From: Planctomycetaceae bacterium
GTDB taxonomy: Bacteria > Planctomycetota > Planctomycetia > Pirellulales > Pirellulaceae
Direction of reading: 5' to 3'
DNA: 10,792 nucleotides
NCBI GenBank assembly: GCA_002685655.1
Contig: NYXM01000062.1
Location: 1 to 10,792, forward strand
The notes beneath the pieces are model-generated. The model had not been told where the DNA came from, did no database searches, and saw only the letters and a program-made list of their open reading frames with translations. The position numbers and the translations under genes are program-made. This document shows positions 7,085-10,792 of this stretch, piece by piece (position 1 is the first letter of the stretch; the number at the start of each line of letters is the position of its first letter).

Positions 7085-7090
7085 CACGTC

Positions 7091-9787
7091 ATGGCATTTC
7101 GGATGGACAAACTGACGATCAAAGCCCAAGAATCCGTAGCAAACGGACAGGAGCTTGCCGCCGATCAGGGGCACCCTCAGTTCGACCCGTTACACCTGTT
7201 GACGGCCCTGATCACGGAAGAAAGTGGAATCGTCCGCCCAATCCTGAATAAGATTGGTGTCAATGTTGACCAGCTTGGAACGATGCTGGAGGCCGAGCTA
7301 AAGCGGTTCCCGCAGGCCAGTGGCGGCGCCCCTCCACAGCTCAGCCGCGAACTTCAGCAGGTTCTTGAAACGAGCCAGCGCGACGCCTCGGCGATGCAAG
7401 ACGATTTCGTCTCGACCGAACATCTACTTGTGGCCCTGACGAAGATCGATTCCAAGGCCCAAAAGGCCCTGCAGCTGAACGGGATTCGTACGGATGATCT
7501 GCTGGCTGCCATGCAGGAAGTGCGCGGCACGGCGCGTGTTTCGGACCAGACGCCCGAAGACAAATACCAAGCCTTGGAAAAATACGGCATTGATCTGGTT
7601 GAACATGCCAACCAAGGCAAACTCGATCCCGTGGTCGGACGCGACACGGAAATCCGACGTGTCATCCAGGTACTCTCGCGCCGCACGAAAAACAATCCCG
7701 TGTTGATCGGCGAACCTGGCGTAGGCAAGACGGCGATTGCCGAGGGACTGGCACTGCGCATCGTGCAAGGCGACGTCCCTCAGAGCTTGAAAAACAAACG
7801 CGTCATCGCATTGGACCTGGGCTCTTTGATTGCTGGAACGAAGTTTCGCGGCGAGTTTGAGGAACGGATGAAAGCCGTGCTGCGCGAAATCCAGACTGCC
7901 GGTGGCGATATTATTCTGTTCATTGACGAACTGCACACGCTCGTCGGCGCGGGTGCAGCCGAGGGCGCGGCGGACGCGGCCAACCTACTCAAACCCGCGT
8001 TGGCTCGCGGCGAACTGCGTTGTATCGGCGCGACGACACTGGACGAGTACCGCCAGCATGTCGAAAAAGACAAGGCGCTGGAACGCCGCTTTCAACCCGT
8101 GTATGTCGGTGAGCCGTCGGAAGAGGACACGATTTCAATCCTCCGCGGGTTGAAACCACGTTACGAATCGCACCACGGCGTCAAGATCAAAGATGCTGCA
8201 CTGATCGCAGCCGCCCGCCTTTCGTCGCGCTACATCACCGATCGCTTTCTCCCAGACAAAGCTATCGATCTCGTGGACGAGGCGGCCAGCCGATTGGCCA
8301 TGGAACTGGAGAGCGTGCCCGCTGAAATCGACGAAGTGCAACGCCGCCTCCGCCAGCTGGAGCTTGCCCAACGACAGCTGGCGGCCGAGACCGACGAAAC
8401 AGCGACCGTCCGCCTGGCGGAAGTCGAGGCGGAAATGAAACAAGGCAAAGCCGAACTAGCGGACCTCCGCGAGCAGTGGGAAGCGGAGAAACTGGATGTC
8501 GAAGATATCCAGAAGATTCGCCAGGAAGCCGAGGCTGTGGAACACGAATTTGTCACGTTGGAAACGACCATCAAGGAAAAACAATCGACCGGACAACCTG
8601 TCAGCGAGGACGAGTATCAAAGGCTCTACGAATTGGATTCGTCACGACGCAGTATCGCCGATCGAATTGAGAAACAGGAAGCGGACAACCAAGAACAAAA
8701 CGCGACACAGCGCCCCGTCGAACGACGCCTGCTTCGACAGGAAGTCGGTGAAGACGCAATTGCCGAAGTGGTCAGTGTATGGACCGGCGTGCCCGTTTCG
8801 CGAATGATGGAAACCGAACGTGCCAAACTGTTGGTGCTCGAAGAACGTCTGCACCAGCGCGTCATCGGTCAAGACGAAGCAGTTGCGTCGATCGCCAATG
8901 CCGTGCGCCGCAGCCGAAGCGGTCTGCAAGATCCTAATCGCCCGATCGGGTCGTTCATCTTTTTAGGGCCGACCGGCGTCGGAAAGACCGAACTCTGCAA
9001 GGCGCTCGCAGAAGTCATGTTTGACGATGAATCCGCGCTGGTTCGCATCGACATGAGCGAATACATGGAGAAGCACAATGTCAGTCGTTTGATCGGCGCG
9101 CCGCCTGGTTACGTTGGCTATGAGGAAGGTGGAAAGTTGACCGAAGCGATTCGCCGTCGTCCATATTCCGTCATTTTGCTCGATGAAATCGAAAAAGCCC
9201 ATCGCGATGTGTTCAACATCTTGCTACAAGTGCTCGACGACGGACGCCTGACTGACAACCATGGCAAGACTGTTGACTTCACCAATACGCTCGTTGTGAT
9301 GACCAGCAACGTAGGTAGCGAGTTGATCCAACAGATTTCGCATGAAGGTGGGTCGGATGATTCGATCCATGCTGCCGTGACGGCGGCAATGGAAGCGCGT
9401 TTTCTTCCCGAATTCCTCAACCGGATTGATGAATCGATCGTTTTCCATCCGTTGGATCGCCCACAAATCCGCCGCATCGTTCAACTGCAGATCGAGCAGC
9501 TCCGTCGACAGCTCGCCCTGCAAGAGATCGGCTTGACCGTGACGGAAGCGGCGATTTCCGAGATCGCCACATTAGGCTACGAGCCAACTTATGGCGCGCG
9601 ACCATTGAAGCGTGTGATTCAGCAACAGGTTCAAAACCCTTTGGCCACCGAAATCCTCAAACGCAACATTCAGAGCGGTACGCGCCTGGTGATCGACTTC
9701 GCCGATGGCGAGTTTTCGTTCACAGAGGGCGCCGAACCGCAACAATCGGATGAAGCGTCGGAAACTGGGGCCGAAGTCACATCGTAA
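7091..9787 (+). CDS. clpB: ATP-dependent disaggregase ClpB (Hsp100)
   Basis: An 898-residue hexameric AAA+ protein that, with DnaK, threads aggregated proteins through its central pore. Seen in order: the N-terminal Clp repeat domain (about 1-150); AAA domain 1 with Walker A GEPGVGKT (207-214) and Walker B FIDE ending at E280; a coiled-coil middle domain (about 410-560); AAA domain 2 with Walker A GPTGVGKT (626-633), Walker B LLDE ending at E699, and sensor-2 GARPLKR. Pore-loop aromatics are F252 (usually Tyr) and Y674. The protein is about 40 residues longer than E. coli ClpB (857). About 20 of these precede AAA domain 2, where a stretch around [18 protein letters not shown] replaces the usual middle-domain segment; the C-terminus also has an extra acidic tail. 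The site GGGGAGG fixes the start. It follows dnaK on the same strand, likely co-transcribed. Confidence 0.98.
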   Translation: MAFRMDKLTIKAQESVANGQELAADQGHPQFDPLHLLTALITEESGIVRPILNKIGVNVDQLGTMLEAELKRFPQASGGAPPQLSRELQQVLETSQRDASAMQDDFVSTEHLLVALTKIDSKAQKALQLNGIRTDDLLAAMQEVRGTARVSDQTPEDKYQALEKYGIDLVEHANQGKLDPVVGRDTEIRRVIQVLSRRTKNNPVLIGEPGVGKTAIAEGLALRIVQGDVPQSLKNKRVIALDLGSLIAGTKFRGEFEERMKAVLREIQTAGGDIILFIDELHTLVGAGAAEGAADAANLLKPALARGELRCIGATTLDEYRQHVEKDKALERRFQPVYVGEPSEEDTISILRGLKPRYESHHGVKIKDAALIAAARLSSRYITDRFLPDKAIDLVDEAASRLAMELESVPAEIDEVQRRLRQLELAQRQLAAETDETATVRLAEVEAEMKQGKAELADLREQWEAEKLDVEDIQKIRQEAEAVEHEFVTLETTIKEKQSTGQPVSEDEYQRLYELDSSRRSIADRIEKQEADNQEQNATQRPVERRLLRQEVGEDAIAEVVSVWTGVPVSRMMETERAKLLVLEERLHQRVIGQDEAVASIANAVRRSRSGLQDPNRPIGSFIFLGPTGVGKTELCKALAEVMFDDESALVRIDMSEYMEKHNVSRLIGAPPGYVGYEEGGKLTEAIRRRPYSVILLDEIEKAHRDVFNILLQVLDDGRLTDNHGKTVDFTNTLVVMTSNVGSELIQQISHEGGSDDSIHAAVTAAMEARFLPEFLNRIDESIVFHPLDRPQIRRIVQLQIEQLRRQLALQEIGLTVTEAAISEIATLGYEPTYGARPLKRVIQQQVQNPLATEILKRNIQSGTRLVIDFADGEFSFTEGAEPQQSDEASETGAEVTS

Positions 9788-9855
9788 TAACCAGTACCCA
9801 AGCCAGCCAATTGGGCGACAGTGTTGGCCGCGCGAAGAACCGCAGGGTGCCGTCG
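9788..9855. other. Short gap between convergent clpB and the small basic gene
   Basis: A second TAA immediately follows the clpB stop. Only weak inverted repeats occur (GCCAA/TTGGC around 9815-9835) and no T-run, so no intrinsic terminator can be called. Confidence 0.4.
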
Positions 9856-10041
9856 CTATCGATCTTCCAATGACCAGCGCTTGACCAGTTCTTCGGCACC
9901 CGGGGTCAATTGGCGGAGCTTCGTCGCAATCCCAGCCTTGTCCGAAATGCTCGCTTTTTCAGCTTTTCGCTTCAAAATCTGGCACTTCCTCTTCCGAATG
10001 CGGCGGCGACTGATCTCTCGGCGTCGTTCACTTCCTGACAC
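9856..10041 (-). CDS. Small basic planctomycete protein (DUF6800-like)
   Basis: A 61-residue, Arg/Lys-rich protein starting MSGSERRREISRRR. It has a basic helical first half and a conserved-looking end, KLRQLTPGAEELVKRWSLEDR. I recall short planctomycete proteins of this pattern (ERRRE, a basic helix, LTPGAE, LE.R), annotated I believe as DUF6800, but cannot verify the number; the function is unknown. A nucleic-acid or ribosome contact would suit the charge, but that is a guess. It starts at GTG (10041) with AAGGAG 8 bases upstream, and the upstream frame's TAA lies only 3 bases before it, so the two were probably translated in tandem. Unlike its upstream neighbours it shows no damage. It converges on clpB across a 68-base gap. 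Confidence 0.75.
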   Translation of the reverse strand: MSGSERRREISRRRIRKRKCQILKRKAEKASISDKAGIATKLRQLTPGAEELVKRWSLEDR

Positions 10042-10044
10042 GCG

Positions 10045-10521
10045 TTAGGCTCCTTGTGCGGCTCTGTCGATTGAGAACTTCAGTTCATCGAGTGTTTCTA
10101 GCACGTCAGACCGGTCGTCGTCAACGGCGGGAACAGGACGACTTTGGTCACGTCTCCGCGCCGTCCAGGCGCGCTTGGTAGTCGTTGGCACACGGAGTAT
10201 GCCTGCACTTTGGTTGCGGCCAATGGGCCGCTGCAGTCTTCCAGAGATGCTGGTAGATGGGCAGGTGTCGGTAATAGACTTCCAGGGCTGGTGCCAGTGA
10301 TTCCGGTACGTTGGCTTTAGCCGCAGCTGACGATGAAACGACTTTCGGCGGAGCGTGCCTCGACGACCCCTGCCACGTGGCGCGTCGCCATAATGATACG
10401 TGTTATCGAATGACCATCGCGTGACTTCCGCCCGCGACGACTGACGTTCCATGTAGCCAAGCTGATCATCCGACAGCGGCGCATCAACCCCGCGAAACCC
10501 GATATACTGAAACTCGCTCAT
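10045..10521 (-). pseudogene. Wrecked gene with an intact MSEFQY-type N-terminus
   Basis: The first 46 residues (MSEFQYIGFRGVDAPLS through RRAEV-like RAEVTRWSFDNTYHYGD) match the start of a planctomycete/actinomycete hypothetical family, normally several hundred residues, that I recall beginning MSEFQYYEFRAIDRPL and running on as YHYGDF.G. Function unknown. A good site, GGAGG, lies 9 bases before the ATG at 10521. After residue 46 the frame turns into Arg/Pro/His-rich nonsense-like sequence, and no frame resumes the family; it still stays open to a TAA at 10045, giving 158 residues. In the second minus frame, 10148-10390 is also open and includes PESLAPALEVYYRHLPIYQH, which looks like real protein, possibly the end of a sulfotransferase-like gene. 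A palindromic repeat copy (10187-10206) lies inside. I infer an internal deletion or rearrangement; a short, diverged but functional protein is the less likely alternative. Confidence 0.65.
10187..10206. repeat. REP-like palindrome copy 2, inside the broken gene
   Basis: GGCACACGGAGTATGCCTGC matches the core of the dnaK-clpB spacer palindrome (6959-6978) at 17 of 20 positions. It can form the same hairpin around GGA with one C/A mismatch. The motif GGCACACGGAGTGTGCC is one I recall as frequent in Rhodopirellula-type genomes, not verified here. Confidence 0.5.
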
Positions 10522-10657
10522 CCAGCTGAACCTCCATGCAAGAGCCAACCTCGATGCCCTCAATATATCCCAGCCACTGCCCCGACTCGACGCCGCACTC
10601 GATCAACCCCGCCCGCGTGTTTCCGTCAATCTCGAAGTAATGCAGAACAACCTCAGG
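10484..10657 (-). pseudogene. C-terminal fragment of an unknown protein
   Basis: From 10657 to a TGA at 10486-10484 the minus strand encodes 57 residues of good protein-like sequence: PEVVLHYFEIDGN, then LIECGVESGQWLGYIEGIE, then MEVQLDERVSVYRVSRG. The frame stays open back to 10741 but the extra residues are unlike protein, and there is no ATG or GTG start in it. I do not recognise the family. The end overlaps the MSEFQY start by 38 bases, as in a tight operon, so it was probably the upstream gene of this cluster. A truncated N-terminus is the likely reading; a rare start codon cannot be excluded. Confidence 0.45.
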
Positions 10658-10792
10658 TCGCGATATCGACAGGAGGAACCGGAGTGTAGCCCGGGACGTT
10701 TTCGGCGTTGGCCGAAGGGGAGATCTACGTCGGTGTAAATTTCATCGGACTACGCGACGAATTAGCGCATTTCTCCCGCCCGCTCACTCGGA
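10658..10792. other. Right-edge region with a hairpin, probably non-coding
   Basis: I see no supportable gene. TTCGGC (10701-10706) pairs with GCCGAA (10711-10716) around GTTG, next to TAGCCCGGGACG (10687-10698), which contains a CCCGGG palindrome. The block looks like a further dispersed intergenic repeat, but there is no second copy in the window to prove it. Confidence 0.35.

Noticed and set aside
1..10792. CRISPR arrays, tRNA or rRNA genes, integrases and transposases.
   Set aside because: No regularly spaced repeats, no tRNA-like cloverleaf and no coding sequence of those types were seen on either strand.

Overview
The window looks like chromosomal DNA of a planctomycete, probably from the Pirellulales. 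The main grounds are family-level: a small basic protein near the right end (61 aa) and its frameshifted upstream neighbour (start MSEFQY) both resemble families I know only from Planctomycetes. The PheA start of its dehydratase domain (LGPQYSYSHLA) and the enlarged ClpB middle domain agree with this. These assignments come from memory, not from a search.

Layout from left to right. A Na+/Ca2+-type (CaCA) exchanger on + (240-1274) converges, with a 5-base gap, on a minus-strand pair: a 77-residue two-helix DUF3311-like membrane protein (2952-3185) and a sodium:solute symporter (1280-2950). The symporter start lies one base after the small gene's stop. Upstream on the same strand is pheA, a three-domain P-protein (3326-4441). 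A 545-base divergent region then separates pheA from dnaK (4987-6927). It holds a 101-base MITE-like inverted-repeat element and a perfect 12-base palindrome. dnaK is followed after 163 bases by clpB (7091-9787); the spacer is packed with three hairpins. To the right is a decayed minus-strand cluster: an N-terminally broken fragment (10484-10657), the wrecked MSEFQY gene (10045-10521) and the apparently intact small basic gene (9856-10041).

How the genes fit together. DnaK and ClpB form the disaggregation bichaperone. Their order and strong Shine-Dalgarno sites suggest co-transcription, with hairpins possibly tuning clpB. No CIRCE element, grpE, dnaJ or hrcA is in the window. The small membrane protein and the symporter look like one transport unit. 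PheA serves phenylalanine synthesis, but its chorismate mutase half seems to lack key catalytic residues.

Most of the window is ordinary housekeeping DNA. The parts that most reward a second look are the PheA mutase domain, a palindrome shared by the dnaK-clpB spacer and the broken cluster, the MITE-like element, and the decayed cluster itself. I found no clear new defence, mobile or biosynthetic system.
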